NCBI GenBank assembly: GCA_903866255.1
Contig: CAIPMW010000087.1
Span: 1 to 64,000, forward strand
Direction of reading: 5' to 3'
Length of the DNA: 64,000 nucleotides
DNA from: an uncultured Chlorobiaceae bacterium
GTDB taxonomy: Bacteria; Bacteroidota; Chlorobiia; Chlorobiales; Chlorobiaceae
The notes beneath the pieces are model-generated. The model worked only from the letters and a program-made list of their open reading frames with translations. It was not told the origin of the DNA and did not search any database. The translations under genes were made by a program, and so were the position numbers. This document shows, piece after piece, positions 16,690 through 26,453 of the stretch; the stretch's first letter is position 1, and each line of letters starts with the position of its first letter.

Positions 16690-17739
16690 ATGCACATTCT
16701 TATTACAGGAGGCGCTGGTTTTATTGGCTCGCATGTTGTCCGCCATTTCCTGAACCGGTATGCCGACTATACCATTACCAATCTCGACAAGCTGACCTAT
16801 GCTGGCAACCTTGCCAATCTCCGCGATGTTGAGCATTTGCCGAACTACCGCTTTATCAAAGGTGATATCACGGACGGTGATTTTTTGATGCGCCTGTTTG
16901 CAGAGCATCACTTTGACGGGGTGATCCACCTTGCAGCCGAGTCGCATGTCGATCGCTCAATTGCCAATCCGACGGCATTTGTGGTGACCAATGTTCTGGG
17001 TACGGTCAATCTTTTGAATGCAGCCAGAGCGAGCTGGGGAGCACATGTTGATGACAAGCGGTTTTATCATATTTCAACAGACGAGGTCTATGGTTCTCTC
17101 GGCAGTGAGGGGATGTTTACCGAAGAGACGCCGTACGATCCCCACAGCCCTTACTCTGCCTCGAAAGCCTCCTCAGACCACTTCGTCAGGGCATGGCACG
17201 ATACGTTTGGTTTGCCGGTGGTGATCAGTAATTGCTCCAACAACTATGGCAGTTTTCAGTTTCCTGAAAAGCTTATTCCTCTTTTCATCAACAATATCAT
17301 CCAGAACAAACCGCTTCCGGTTTATGGAAAAGGGGAAAATATTCGCGACTGGCTTTGGGTTGTCGACCATGCCCAGGCCATTGATGTGATCTATCATCAG
17401 GGAAAAAATGGAGAGACCTACAATATCGGTGGCCACAATGAATGGAGTAACATTGCGCTGATCAGGCTGCTTTGCCGTATCATGGATACAAAGCTTGGTC
17501 GTGCAGTCGGGGAGTCTGAAAAACTGGTGAGCTATGTTACCGACAGGGCAGGTCATGATCTGCGCTACGCCATTGATTCGTCGAAGTTGCAACGAGAACT
17601 TGGCTGGATTCCTTCCATCATGTTTGAAAAAGGGCTGGAGTTGACGGTTGAATGGTATCTTGGAAATAGTGAGTGGCTCAGCAATGTCACCTCCGGCAGT
17701 TACCAGCATTACTATGAGGAGATGTATTGTGGCAGGTGA
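16690..17739 (+). CDS. rfbB: dTDP-glucose 4,6-dehydratase
   Basis: This 349-residue NAD-dependent enzyme converts dTDP-glucose to the 4-keto-6-deoxy sugar. The sequence shows ITGGAGFIGSHVVRHFL at the N-terminus, HLAAESHVDRSI, FYHISTDEVYG, YSASKASSDHFVR (about 154) and NNYGSFQFPEKLIPL, all hallmarks of RmlB. The gap of 145 bases from rfbD is the only sizeable break in the rfb run. Confidence 0.97.
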   Translation: MHILITGGAGFIGSHVVRHFLNRYADYTITNLDKLTYAGNLANLRDVEHLPNYRFIKGDITDGDFLMRLFAEHHFDGVIHLAAESHVDRSIANPTAFVVTNVLGTVNLLNAARASWGAHVDDKRFYHISTDEVYGSLGSEGMFTEETPYDPHSPYSASKASSDHFVRAWHDTFGLPVVISNCSNNYGSFQFPEKLIPLFINNIIQNKPLPVYGKGENIRDWLWVVDHAQAIDVIYHQGKNGETYNIGGHNEWSNIALIRLLCRIMDTKLGRAVGESEKLVSYVTDRAGHDLRYAIDSSKLQRELGWIPSIMFEKGLELTVEWYLGNSEWLSNVTSGSYQHYYEEMYCGR

Positions 17740-17770
17740 CAACAATTCTTGAAATCACAGAGGTAATGTT

Positions 17771-18748
17771 ATGGACATTCTGGTTATTGGTGGTGCTGGC
17801 TATATCGGGAGCCATGTGACGAGGGCTTTTCTTGACCGAGGGTATCATGTGACGGTTTTCGACAATCTGCAGAGCGGCTTCAGGGAAAATCTTTTTGAGG
17901 ATGCCCGTTTTGTCCATGGCGATATCATGCACCCCGAACAGGTACGGGCAGTTATGGCTGCCGGCTTTGACGGCTGTGTTCATCTTGCAGGATTGAAGGC
18001 TGCCGGACAGTCAATGCTGCATCCAGCGGCATACTCCCACGCCAATATTTCTGGTACGATCAATGTTCTTGATCAGCTTTCTGCTGCCCGTATTTCTCCA
18101 ATTATTTTTTCTTCATCTGCTGCGGTCTATGGTTCTCCACAATACCTGCCAATTGATGAGAATCATCCGAAAGTTCCGGAGAACTTTTATGGATTTACCA
18201 AACTTGAAATTGAGCGTCTACTCGACTGGTATGACCGATTGAAAGGGATGCGTTATGCGGCTATTCGATACTTCAACGCTGCGGGATATGATGTGCAGGG
18301 ACGCGTAAAGGGGCTGGAGTTGAATCCTGAGAATCTGCTGCCTATTGTCATGGAGGTTGCTGTGGGTATTCGGCCCAAACTCTCTGTTTATGGGGATGAT
18401 TATTCCACACGTGACGGGAGCTGTATTCGCGATTATGTGCATGTGAGTGACCTTGCCGAGGCGCATGTCATGGCTTTTGAATATATTCTCAAGCAGAAGC
18501 AGAGCTTGACGGTGAATCTTGGCAGCGAAAGCGGGGTAAGCGTCTTTGAGATGGTTGAGCGTGCTCGGGTTATTACCGGCCAGGTAATTCCCGCTGAAGT
18601 GACGGGCAGAAGGGCTGGCGATCCTGCTGAGCTTGTCGCCTCTTCCGGCAAGGCGCGTGAACTGCTTGGATGGGTGCCGAAACACAGCGATGTTGATACC
18701 CTTGTCTCGACCACCTGGAAGATGTACGAGAAGTATGTTATCCGTTAA
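17771..18748 (+). CDS. galE: UDP-glucose 4-epimerase
   Basis: This 325-residue enzyme interconverts UDP-glucose and UDP-galactose. Evidence is the cofactor motif GGAGYIGSH (7-15), FDNLQSGF, HLAGLKAAGQSM, SSSAAVYG, the catalytic YGFTK (about 140) and RYFNAAGYD. The C-terminal region has the usual SCIRDYVHVSDLAEAH. It begins 31 bases after rfbB and is likely in the same transcript. Confidence 0.93.
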   Translation: MDILVIGGAGYIGSHVTRAFLDRGYHVTVFDNLQSGFRENLFEDARFVHGDIMHPEQVRAVMAAGFDGCVHLAGLKAAGQSMLHPAAYSHANISGTINVLDQLSAARISPIIFSSSAAVYGSPQYLPIDENHPKVPENFYGFTKLEIERLLDWYDRLKGMRYAAIRYFNAAGYDVQGRVKGLELNPENLLPIVMEVAVGIRPKLSVYGDDYSTRDGSCIRDYVHVSDLAEAHVMAFEYILKQKQSLTVNLGSESGVSVFEMVERARVITGQVIPAEVTGRRAGDPAELVASSGKARELLGWVPKHSDVDTLVSTTWKMYEKYVIR

Positions 18749-18766
18749 AAAATAACCTCTTGGTTC

Positions 18767-20182
18767 ATGATTATTCCTGTGATTCTCGGTGGCGGTTCAG
18801 GTACAAGGCTTTGGCCTCTTTCCCGTGCATTGTATCCTAAACAGTTACTGTCGTTGACTGGAAAAAATAGCATGCTGCAGGATACTGTCTTTCGTCTTTC
18901 CTCAATTGATGAAATCGGTCCGATTTACTGTTCCTGTAATGAAAGTCATCGTTTTCTTGTCGCTGAACAGCTTCGTGAGACGGGCGCTGACATTGCTGAA
19001 ATTATTCTTGAGCATTCAGGTCGCAATACCGCACCAGCCGCAGCAATAGCTGCGCTGATTATCATGAAGAGGTATCCTGATGCTGTTATGCTGATTTTAC
19101 CCGCTGATCATGTTATTCTTGATCCGAAGGCGTTTGGCGCGGCTGTTACTGCAGGAAAGTCGGCGGCTGAAAAAGGTGAACTGGTTACTTTTGGAGTCGT
19201 ACCATTTTCACAACAAACCGGTTATGGCTATATCAGGGTATCCGGGAACAGTAGAGGTGATGGTGCGGTTCGTCCGGTGCTCGAGTTTGTGGAAAAGCCT
19301 GACAGGGAGATTGCCGAGCGTTATCTTGCTTCCGGTGACTATTTCTGGAACAGCGGGATATTTCTTTTCAAGGCAGAGAGCTATCTTCTTGAACTTGAAG
19401 CTTATGCTCCATTCATGCTTGCCACCTGCCGTGAAGCTGTCGAAAAATCGGTTAAAGATCATGATTTTCTGCGTCTTGATGTTCCGGCCTTTTCAGCATC
19501 TCCTTCAGATTCGATTGACTATGCTGTGATGGAGAAGACTGCCAGGGCCGTCCTTGTTCCGCTTGATGCCGGATGGAGTGATGTTGGCGCATGGTCTGAA
19601 CTCTGGGATGTTGAGAAGTCCGATGTTTCTGGTAACATCAGGAAGGGTGATGTGGTGGTGCATGATGTTAAAAACTGCTACATTCATGCCACCAGCCGGC
19701 TTGTGACCGCAGCGGGCCTTGAAGGGCTCATTATTGTTGAGACCTCGGATGCTGTGCTTGTGGCTTCGCGGGACTCAGTTCAGGATGTCAAGGAGCTGGT
19801 TGAGGAGCTGAAACGGAGTGAACGGAGTGAAGCGTTTACTCATCGTCGGGTATGCCGGCCATGGGGGACTTATGAAACTGTTGATGAGTCGGAGCGCTTC
19901 AAGGTCAAGCACATTACGGTAAAACCCGGCGCAGCACTCTCCCTCCAAAAACATAATTTTCGTGCCGAACACTGGATAGTTGTAAAGGGGAGAGCGCTTG
20001 TTACTGTTGACGAGAAAAAAATCACACTCAGCGAGGATCAATCAGCCTACATTCCTGTCGGAGTATTTCATCGTATAGAGAATACAGAAACAGTTCCGCT
20101 TGAACTGATTGAAATACAGACAGGCAGTTATTTTGGAGAGGATGATATTGTTCGGATCGATGACCGGTATGGGCGTCAGTAG
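18767..20182 (+). CDS. manC: Mannose-1-phosphate guanylyltransferase / mannose-6-phosphate isomerase
   Basis: This 471-residue two-domain enzyme makes GDP-mannose. Residues 1-350 are the nucleotidyltransferase (GGGSGTRLWPLSR, PKQLLSL, GRNTAPAAAIAAL, PADHVI, FVEKPD, WNSGIFLF). The C-terminal cupin (about 365-470: RPWGTYETVDE, KHITVKPGAALSLQKH, HWIVVKGRA) matches the isomerase half. It closes the nucleotide-sugar block; no glycosyltransferase or polysaccharide export gene follows in the window. Confidence 0.95.
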   Translation: MIIPVILGGGSGTRLWPLSRALYPKQLLSLTGKNSMLQDTVFRLSSIDEIGPIYCSCNESHRFLVAEQLRETGADIAEIILEHSGRNTAPAAAIAALIIMKRYPDAVMLILPADHVILDPKAFGAAVTAGKSAAEKGELVTFGVVPFSQQTGYGYIRVSGNSRGDGAVRPVLEFVEKPDREIAERYLASGDYFWNSGIFLFKAESYLLELEAYAPFMLATCREAVEKSVKDHDFLRLDVPAFSASPSDSIDYAVMEKTARAVLVPLDAGWSDVGAWSELWDVEKSDVSGNIRKGDVVVHDVKNCYIHATSRLVTAAGLEGLIIVETSDAVLVASRDSVQDVKELVEELKRSERSEAFTHRRVCRPWGTYETVDESERFKVKHITVKPGAALSLQKHNFRAEHWIVVKGRALVTVDEKKITLSEDQSAYIPVGVFHRIENTETVPLELIEIQTGSYFGEDDIVRIDDRYGRQ

Positions 20183-20327
20183 CGTAAATAATCGCGATGT
20201 GTTGCGTATCAGTGGCAAAGATATACAGAACATCTTCTGTTTTCCTTTGCTTTGATAGCATGAATAAATATATTACATTTCCAACGTATTGTTTTTGTTA
20301 TGCGATAACTCTAAATAACGGTGAAAT

Positions 20328-20543
20328 ATGGCTGAAGAAACGAAAGCATCCGGTCAGGATCAACAGAAGCAAAGCGATTTTGGTAAAGGAGATTTTTCTA
20401 CTATCCTTGTTGGTGTGGGCTCCCTTATTGACAGCGCGATTGAGCCGATGAGCAAGGCTCTTGCCATGGCGCTCGACTCTCTCACGACGGTTGCAAAGCA
20501 GGTGCTTGAAGGCGTGAACTCTACGCTTGGTGGCAAGAAATAA
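20328..20543 (+). CDS. Probable chlorosome envelope protein, CsmB/CsmF-like
   Basis: This 71-residue protein has a polar N-terminus, then an amphipathic, alanine-, serine- and leucine-rich stretch (STILVGVGSLIDSAIEPM, then SKALAMALDSLTTVAKQV) and a GGKK end. Size, composition and ending resemble the small CsmB/CsmF envelope proteins that line the lipid monolayer of chlorosomes. The exact member cannot be named by eye, so confidence is moderate. The gene stands alone, with 145 bases upstream and a hairpin just downstream, as expected for a strongly expressed single gene. Confidence 0.55.
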   Translation: MAEETKASGQDQQKQSDFGKGDFSTILVGVGSLIDSAIEPMSKALAMALDSLTTVAKQVLEGVNSTLGGKK

Positions 20544-20588
20544 GCGTCGAAAGGCGTTGGCATCCGGGCTCTGTTTATACTTTATGTC

Positions 20589-20621
20589 AGGCAAGCTTTT
20601 CGTTTTTTGAAAGGCTTGCCT
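20589..20621 (+). terminator. Hairpin after the chlorosome-type gene
   Basis: AGGCAAGC (20589-20596) pairs perfectly with GCTTGCCT (20614-20621), with T-rich and A-rich flanks inside the loop. It lies 46 bases after the stop. The downstream run (CTCTTGTTT) is only moderately T-rich. Confidence 0.6.
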
Positions 20622-20702
20622 CTCTTGTTTCAGCTATTATGGGTGTGATTTTTTTAATGGCAGGTACTGAGCCTGCATTCGACTGAATGACTAAGAAAAG
20701 TT

Positions 20703-23700
20703 ATGAATGCTAAATTTGTTGAGTATCCCTCAAATGTCTCATACAGCCTGGTAGAGTCTGAGGTTCTTGCCTACTGGAATGAGCGCGGGATTTTTCACAA
20801 AAGCCTTGAAGAACGATCGGCCGACAAGGTTTTCTCCTTTTATGAAGGGCCTCCGACGGTCAACGGCAAGCCTGGAGTTCACCATGTTTTCAGTCGTACC
20901 ATAAAAGATATTATCTGTCGCTACAAAACCATGCAGGGCTACAGGGTGCCCCGCAAGGCCGGATGGGATACCCACGGTCTTCCGGTAGAGATTGCGGTGG
21001 AGAAGAAACTGGGCCTGAAGAACAAGTCGCAGGTGGTTGAGTATGGCGATGGCGAGTTCAATGCCGAGGCGAGGGCGCTGGTATATCACCATATTGAGGA
21101 TAACCGCGAGGGGTGGGGAAAGCTGACGGAGCGGATGGGATACTGGGTCGATATGGACAGTCCCTATATCACCTGCACCAATGACTATATCGAATCGGTC
21201 TGGTGGGCCCTGAAAACTATTTTTGACAAGGGGCTTATCTACAAAGATTATAAAATTGTTCCGCAGGATCCGAAATCGGAGACAGTGCTGAGTTCGCATG
21301 AGCTTGCTCTGGGGTACAAAGAGGTGAAAGACCCGAGCATCTACGTAAAGTTCAAGCTTCTCGGGGCTGAAGAGTCATTTCTGGTCTGGACAACGACACC
21401 GTGGACACTCATCTCAAATGTGGCACTTTGCGTCGGCTCAGAGATCGATTACGTCAGGGTTGCTCATAGGGAGAGCGGAGAGGTTCTTCTTCTTGCCAAA
21501 TCGCGCTTGCAGGTGCTTCTTGAGAAGAATGAAGAGGGTGAATCACTCTGGAAGATTGTTGCCGAACTGAAAGGGCGCGATCTTGAGGGTATGGAATATG
21601 AGCCGCTCTTCACCTACATCCAGCCTGAAAAAAAGTGCTGGTATGTCACGGCAGGTTCTTTTGTCTCTACAGAAGATGGCACCGGTATTGTCCATATTGC
21701 TCCAGCCTTTGGCGCTGATGACTATGAGATTGCCAAAAAGTATGATTTGCCGATGCTTCAGCCGGTGGCCCGGAATGGTTGCTTTACGGCTGAGGTGAGT
21801 GATTATGACGGTATGTTTTTTAAGGATACTGATCCGCTGATTATACAGCAACTCAAAAGTGGGGGAAAACTCTACCGAAAGGAGATCATCACCCACACCT
21901 ATCCTTATTCGTGGCGTTACGATGTGCCGGTAATCTACTATGCCCGCGAGTCTTGGTATATCAGGACGACGGCAATAGCTCCCCGCATGGTGGAGCTTAA
22001 CAAAACTATCAATTGGTGCCCTCCCGAGATTGGCACAGGCCGCTTCGGTAACTGGCTTGAGGAGAACAAGGACTGGGCGCTTTCACGGGAGCGTTTCTGG
22101 GGTTCACCCCTTCCACTCTGGGTTTCTGAGGATTTTGTTATTGGTGATGATGCCGCATCGGGCAATATGTTTGCCGTTGGTTCAGTTGCTGAGTTACGCG
22201 AAGGATTTATAGATATTGAGGGTGATCGTCTTCTCCTTGGAGAGGCGCTCGACAGGGGGTTGGTGGAGCTTGATCTGCACAAGCCGTTTGTTGACAGGAT
22301 CTATTTTATCAGGGATGGCAAGCACTTTAAGCGGACTCCAGAGCTGGTCGATGTCTGGTTCGACAGTGGTTCCATGCCTTTTGCTCAGTTACACTACCCG
22401 TTCGAGAATCGCGAGCTGTTCGACAGGATGTTTCCGGCTGATTTTATTGCCGAAGGGGTTGATCAGACCAGGGGCTGGTTCTATACGCTTCACGCCATTG
22501 CAACCCTTATTTTCGACAAGCCAGCCTATAAAAACCTGATTGTCAATAGTCTTATTCTTGACAAAAGTGGTCAGAAAATGTCGAAGTCGAAAGGTAATGT
22601 GGTTGACCCTTTTGAAACAATGGAGCGTTACGGTGCCGATGCACTGCGCTGGTACCTTATGGTGACCAGTCCGCCGTGGAGGGCAAAATCCTTTAATACT
22701 GATGAGATCGAAGAGGAGCAGCGAAAGTTTTTCCGTGCCTTTATCAACAGCTACAACTTTTTTGTGCTGTATGCCAATGTTGACGGGTTTACCTTTGCCG
22801 AGCCTGAAATTGCTGTTCAGGAGCGCTCCGAGCTTGATCGCTGGGTGCTCTCCTGCCTGAACACGCTGATTGATATGGTACATATCCGTATGGAGCAGTA
22901 CGACATTACCGGCGCAGTCAGGCTGATTAACGATTTTGTCGTTGATGATCTCTCCAACTGGTATATCCGTCGATCAAGAAAGCGCTTCTGGAAAAGCGAC
23001 ATGGGGCCGGACAAGATTGCGGCCTATCAGACGCTTTATCGTGCGCTTGAGACGGTGGCAAAGTTGCTGGCTCCTGTAACTCCGTTTCTTGCGGAACGGA
23101 TATATCTGAATCTGAACGGGATAAGCCGACTTGAACCCTGGGAGTCGGTTCATCTTGCCGATTTTCCCCGGCTTCATCTTGATGCGATTGATCGGCCTCT
23201 TGAGCATCGCATGAAAAAAGCGCAAATTATCACGTCGCTGGTGCGCACGATGCGCGAAAAGGCATCGATCAAGGTTCGTCAGCCGCTCAGGCGTATTTTG
23301 CTCTCAGTGGGTGATGACGCTGTAAGAGAAGAGTATCAGTTGGTTGCGGAGATTATTCTGGAAGAGGTTAATGTACAGAAGATAGAGTATATCGAAGAGG
23401 AAGGCTCTGTGATCAGCAAAAAGGTCAAACCAAACTTTAAAACCCTCGGCCCCCGTTTTGGAAAGGAGATGAAGGCTTTGGCGGAAGCCATCAGGATGAT
23501 GAGCCATAAACAGATCGCTCGTCTGGAAAAAGAGCTCCATCTTTCACTTGAACTTGATGGCAGGGTATTTGAACTGAATCGTGAAGATGTGGAGGTCATG
23601 CACGAAGATATTGAAGGGTGGCTTGTGGCATCCGATGATCTTCATGGTATTATGGTCGCGCTTGACACGGAGATGACCGAAGAGCTGGAGATGCTTGGTA

Positions 23701-23945
23701 ATGCCCGTGAACTTGTCAGTCGTATCCAGACCGATCGGAAAGGGAATGGTTTTGCGATTACAGACCGGATTGCTATATACATCAGGACTTCAAAAGAACT
23801 TTGGAATGCGATAGAATGCAATGAAGCATATATCAAGGAGGAGACTCTTGCGTTGTCTCTTGCTGATGATATGCCACGTCCCGGCATACAGTATGTGATA
23901 AATGGTCATGAATGTGAGCTATTGCTTGATAAATATTACAGTTGA
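20703..23945 (+). CDS. ileS: Isoleucyl-tRNA synthetase
   Basis: The 1,080-residue class I synthetase charges tRNA-Ile. The N-terminal signature [18 protein letters not shown] contains the HxGH-type ATP site, [10 protein letters not shown] follows it, the editing domain includes [14 protein letters not shown], and KMSKSKGN lies near residue 624. The length and the C-terminal extension match the eukaryote-like long form (as in mupirocin-resistant IleRS2) common in Chlorobi and Bacteroidetes. That grouping is from memory of the family rather than measured. Confidence 0.96.
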   Translation: MNAKFVEYPSNVSYSLVESEVLAYWNERGIFHKSLEERSADKVFSFYEGPPTVNGKPGVHHVFSRTIKDIICRYKTMQGYRVPRKAGWDTHGLPVEIAVEKKLGLKNKSQVVEYGDGEFNAEARALVYHHIEDNREGWGKLTERMGYWVDMDSPYITCTNDYIESVWWALKTIFDKGLIYKDYKIVPQDPKSETVLSSHELALGYKEVKDPSIYVKFKLLGAEESFLVWTTTPWTLISNVALCVGSEIDYVRVAHRESGEVLLLAKSRLQVLLEKNEEGESLWKIVAELKGRDLEGMEYEPLFTYIQPEKKCWYVTAGSFVSTEDGTGIVHIAPAFGADDYEIAKKYDLPMLQPVARNGCFTAEVSDYDGMFFKDTDPLIIQQLKSGGKLYRKEIITHTYPYSWRYDVPVIYYARESWYIRTTAIAPRMVELNKTINWCPPEIGTGRFGNWLEENKDWALSRERFWGSPLPLWVSEDFVIGDDAASGNMFAVGSVAELREGFIDIEGDRLLLGEALDRGLVELDLHKPFVDRIYFIRDGKHFKRTPELVDVWFDSGSMPFAQLHYPFENRELFDRMFPADFIAEGVDQTRGWFYTLHAIATLIFDKPAYKNLIVNSLILDKSGQKMSKSKGNVVDPFETMERYGADALRWYLMVTSPPWRAKSFNTDEIEEEQRKFFRAFINSYNFFVLYANVDGFTFAEPEIAVQERSELDRWVLSCLNTLIDMVHIRMEQYDITGAVRLINDFVVDDLSNWYIRRSRKRFWKSDMGPDKIAAYQTLYRALETVAKLLAPVTPFLAERIYLNLNGISRLEPWESVHLADFPRLHLDAIDRPLEHRMKKAQIITSLVRTMREKASIKVRQPLRRILLSVGDDAVREEYQLVAEIILEEVNVQKIEYIEEEGSVISKKVKPNFKTLGPRFGKEMKALAEAIRMMSHKQIARLEKELHLSLELDGRVFELNREDVEVMHEDIEGWLVASDDLHGIMVALDTEMTEELEMLGNARELVSRIQTDRKGNGFAITDRIAIYIRTSKELWNAIECNEAYIKEETLALSLADDMPRPGIQYVINGHECELLLDKYYS

Positions 23946-24006
23946 TGGTTTGTTGAGCAAGCTGTTTTTTACAGGATTCTGATAGAACAAGTAAACAAGG
24001 TCTGTT

Positions 24007-24441
24007 ATGGTAAAAAAACATGAGAGCACTTTCAGCAAAGAGAGTGAAATAATTGAAGAACCAGTCTTGACGAAAACGTATTTAACTGATGAAGAACTCG
24101 ATCATTTCCGGGTTCTGTTGCTTAAAAGGCGTGAGGAGGTGCTGCGCGATCTGGATATTTTGCGCTCTTCACTTTCCGACGAAAACGTGGAAGATTCAAT
24201 CAATTCGAACTACTCCATGCACATGGCCGATCATGGAACGGATACCATGGATCGTGAACAGCGCTTTATGTTTATTGCCCGTGACGAGAAGTATGTCAAT
24301 TACATTGATCAGGCTCTCGACAGAATCAGAAACAAGACTTATGGTATCTGTATCAAGTCGGGCAAACCTATTCCGAAAAAGAGACTTGAGGCAGTGCCCC
24401 ACACCTCGGTGAGGATTGAGTTCAAGCAGGGGAAGAAGTAG
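24007..24441 (+). CDS. DksA/TraR family protein with degraded zinc finger
   Basis: The 144 residues have the coiled-coil of DksA/TraR proteins, which bind in the RNA polymerase secondary channel (LTDEELDHFRVLLLKRREEVLRDL and the acidic MADHGTDTMDREQ tip-side motif). The C-terminal finger reads YGICIKSGKPIPKKRLEAVPHTS: only one of the four usual zinc cysteines remains. Zinc-independent DksA homologues exist, so it can still be functional. It follows ileS by 61 bases and ends before a hairpin terminator. Confidence 0.85.
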   Translation: MVKKHESTFSKESEIIEEPVLTKTYLTDEELDHFRVLLLKRREEVLRDLDILRSSLSDENVEDSINSNYSMHMADHGTDTMDREQRFMFIARDEKYVNYIDQALDRIRNKTYGICIKSGKPIPKKRLEAVPHTSVRIEFKQGKK

Positions 24442-24625
24442 GAGGTCGGCTCAGTGTTACTCTGCAATGCTCCTTGCTGACAGTCCAGAGTTTAAAATCA
24501 GGGTTTTTCTGCGAGGCGCTGTTTCGTCCGGGCCAAAGAGCCCTGTGATTTTCCAGGATACCGAGCCAGCACCGCTTCAGACACATGCAATGGAATTGAT
24601 TCGTCTATTCGTCTGTGCCCGGTAG

Positions 24626-24650
24626 ACGGAAGTTTATTTTCCGTTTTTTT
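24626..24650 (+). terminator. Intrinsic terminator after the dksA-like gene
   Basis: ACGGAA (24626-24631) and TTCCGT (24639-24644) form a stem followed by TTTTTT. It lies between the dksA-like gene on the plus strand and the convergent menD stop. Confidence 0.6.
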
Positions 24651-24698
24651 GTTTTCGCTATAAAGAGTTATCGGTTTTATCAATGGGAGACTTCGTGC

Positions 24699-26453
24699 TT
24701 AACGAGGCAAGAAATATTCTGTTGCCAGCCCCATAATCCTTCTTCGCAAAGCACGGTGCTGGAGCACATTCTCAGCTCGCGAACTTTTCACCTCAATAAC
24801 AATACTTCGGGGACTTACACAGGCCGCGCGGTAGGCCTCGCTGAATTCCCGGTTCGTCTGCGGGCAGGCGTAGTCGAGCCCAAAGGTTTCAGCGGCTGCG
24901 CGAATGCTGTAGTTCTGGGGGGTGGCGAAGTGGGTTTCAAAGACATCCTGACATTCTGAAACAGGAAGGAAAGAAAAGATAGCGCCACCGTTGTTGTTAA
25001 GAACGATGATCTGAATCGGAAAGGGAGGTGTGCCGATCAGCGACAGGGCGTTGAGGTCGTGCAGGAAGGCAATGTCTCCGATCATCAGGGTGGCTGTTTT
25101 CTGGTGCCCTGCAGTAAAACCGGCAGTGGTGGAGATGATGCCGTCAATACCGCTTACTCCACGATTGATGGCTGTTGCAATGCCGCTGGCATGGCTGCTG
25201 CTGGCGTAGTTGTCCATGTCCCTGACCGGCATGCTGTTGGAGACAAAGAGCACCTGTTGCCTGGTGATAAGCTGTGAAACCAGGCGGGCAGCAGAGATAT
25301 CGGTGACCGGTTTGTCGGGGAGCAATTCGGTTTGAATCTCTTCCGATACAGTCCTGAAAAAGCGCTCTGAAGTGTTGCTGTCAAGTGTTGGCGGAGTGGT
25401 ACGGCACCCTTTCAACTGGGCGGCGGTCAGTGCGATAGATGCTTCAACACGGCAGGTAACGTTGTGATCCGGGGAAAAACGGGCTGGTTGTGGCTTGACG
25501 ACAATATAGTGTTCCGGTTGCCACTCTTTCAGCGCGGTCGAGGGGTGTTTTGCAATGACGCTGCCGCCAAAGTGCAGGACAAGATCGGCTTTGAAGGATT
25601 TTCGGAATTCCGGTGACTGGAGCAGGAGCTGCCATGGTTGGACTGAGGCCACCATGCTCAGGCCGGATGAAAAATCGGCATAGAGCGGAATGTTCAGGTC
25701 GTTGGCCAGTTCACTGACCGCCAGGGCATCGGTACGGCTCGTCATGCTGCCGGCAATAATCATTGGCTGCTTTGCTTCGGCGAGCAGTTTGCGCAGCATG
25801 GTGATAGAGCCTGCATCGGGCCCTTTTTCAGGGACTATTGTACTGCTGAATGGCTTTCCGTTTTTAAGCCAATGATGAAGGGGAGCGACCCAGGGATCGT
25901 TGAGATCCGGAGCTGCCGGTTCAAGAGGTTCGCGGAATGGCTGGTTCAGATGGACCGGGCCTGCTGACTCTCCAATCGATTTTGCGACCGCATAAGCGAC
26001 CGCTGAGAGGAGTGCCTTCAGGGGAGTCTCTGTTGAAGGCGCTGGCAACTGTATGCTCCATCGGGAATAGCTGCCGAAGATATTTTCCTGCCTTATCGTC
26101 TGGTTGGCGCCACAATCAAGCAGCTCGAAGGGGCGATCGGAAGAGAGCACGATCATCGGCTGAAAGTCCGTCGAAGCTTCAACCACAGCGGGGAAGTAGT
26201 TCACGACGGCCGTACCTGAGGTGCAGAGCAGCACGGCGGGCCTGCCTGTTGCCCTTCCGTATCCGAGTGCAAAAAATCCGGCGGAGCGTTCATCGACAAA
26301 CATCTTCCATCGCGCTTTCGGGTTTCGTGCGATGGCAATGGTGAGCGGTGTTGAACGTGAGCCGGGGGAGATGCAAAAAAAACCTGCGCCCTGGCGAATC
26401 AGCTCTTCAATAATGAAGCCGCTCCAGAGTGTGGTTATCTGGCGGTTATTCAT
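24699..26453 (-). CDS. menD: 2-succinyl-5-enolpyruvyl-6-hydroxy-3-cyclohexene-1-carboxylate synthase (MenD)
   Basis: This 584-residue thiamine-diphosphate enzyme condenses isochorismate with 2-oxoglutarate on the way to menaquinone. The N-terminus (NNRQITTLWSGFIIEELIRQ, then FFCISPGSRSTPLTIA) and VDERSAGFFALGYGRATGRP are typical, and the ThDP region (MIGDIAFLHDLNAL ... VLNNNGGAIFSFLP) is intact. The ATG at 26453 is preferred over longer forms: it overlaps the menF stop as ATGA, showing translational coupling, and the extra upstream residues are Cys/Arg-rich and not protein-like. Confidence 0.96.
   Translation of the reverse strand: MNNRQITTLWSGFIIEELIRQGAGFFCISPGSRSTPLTIAIARNPKARWKMFVDERSAGFFALGYGRATGRPAVLLCTSGTAVVNYFPAVVEASTDFQPMIVLSSDRPFELLDCGANQTIRQENIFGSYSRWSIQLPAPSTETPLKALLSAVAYAVAKSIGESAGPVHLNQPFREPLEPAAPDLNDPWVAPLHHWLKNGKPFSSTIVPEKGPDAGSITMLRKLLAEAKQPMIIAGSMTSRTDALAVSELANDLNIPLYADFSSGLSMVASVQPWQLLLQSPEFRKSFKADLVLHFGGSVIAKHPSTALKEWQPEHYIVVKPQPARFSPDHNVTCRVEASIALTAAQLKGCRTTPPTLDSNTSERFFRTVSEEIQTELLPDKPVTDISAARLVSQLITRQQVLFVSNSMPVRDMDNYASSSHASGIATAINRGVSGIDGIISTTAGFTAGHQKTATLMIGDIAFLHDLNALSLIGTPPFPIQIIVLNNNGGAIFSFLPVSECQDVFETHFATPQNYSIRAAAETFGLDYACPQTNREFSEAYRAACVSPRSIVIEVKSSRAENVLQHRALRRRIMGLATEYFLPR

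Noticed and set aside
16541-16753. 70-residue frame in the rfbD-rfbB gap
   Set aside because: It overlaps rfbB out of frame, is basic and low in structure, and contains the dyad at 16591-16612.
24416-24625. Small plus-strand frame after the dksA-like gene
   Set aside because: It overlaps the dksA-like stop, reads as low-quality protein and ends at the terminator; it is not lspA, which might be expected here.
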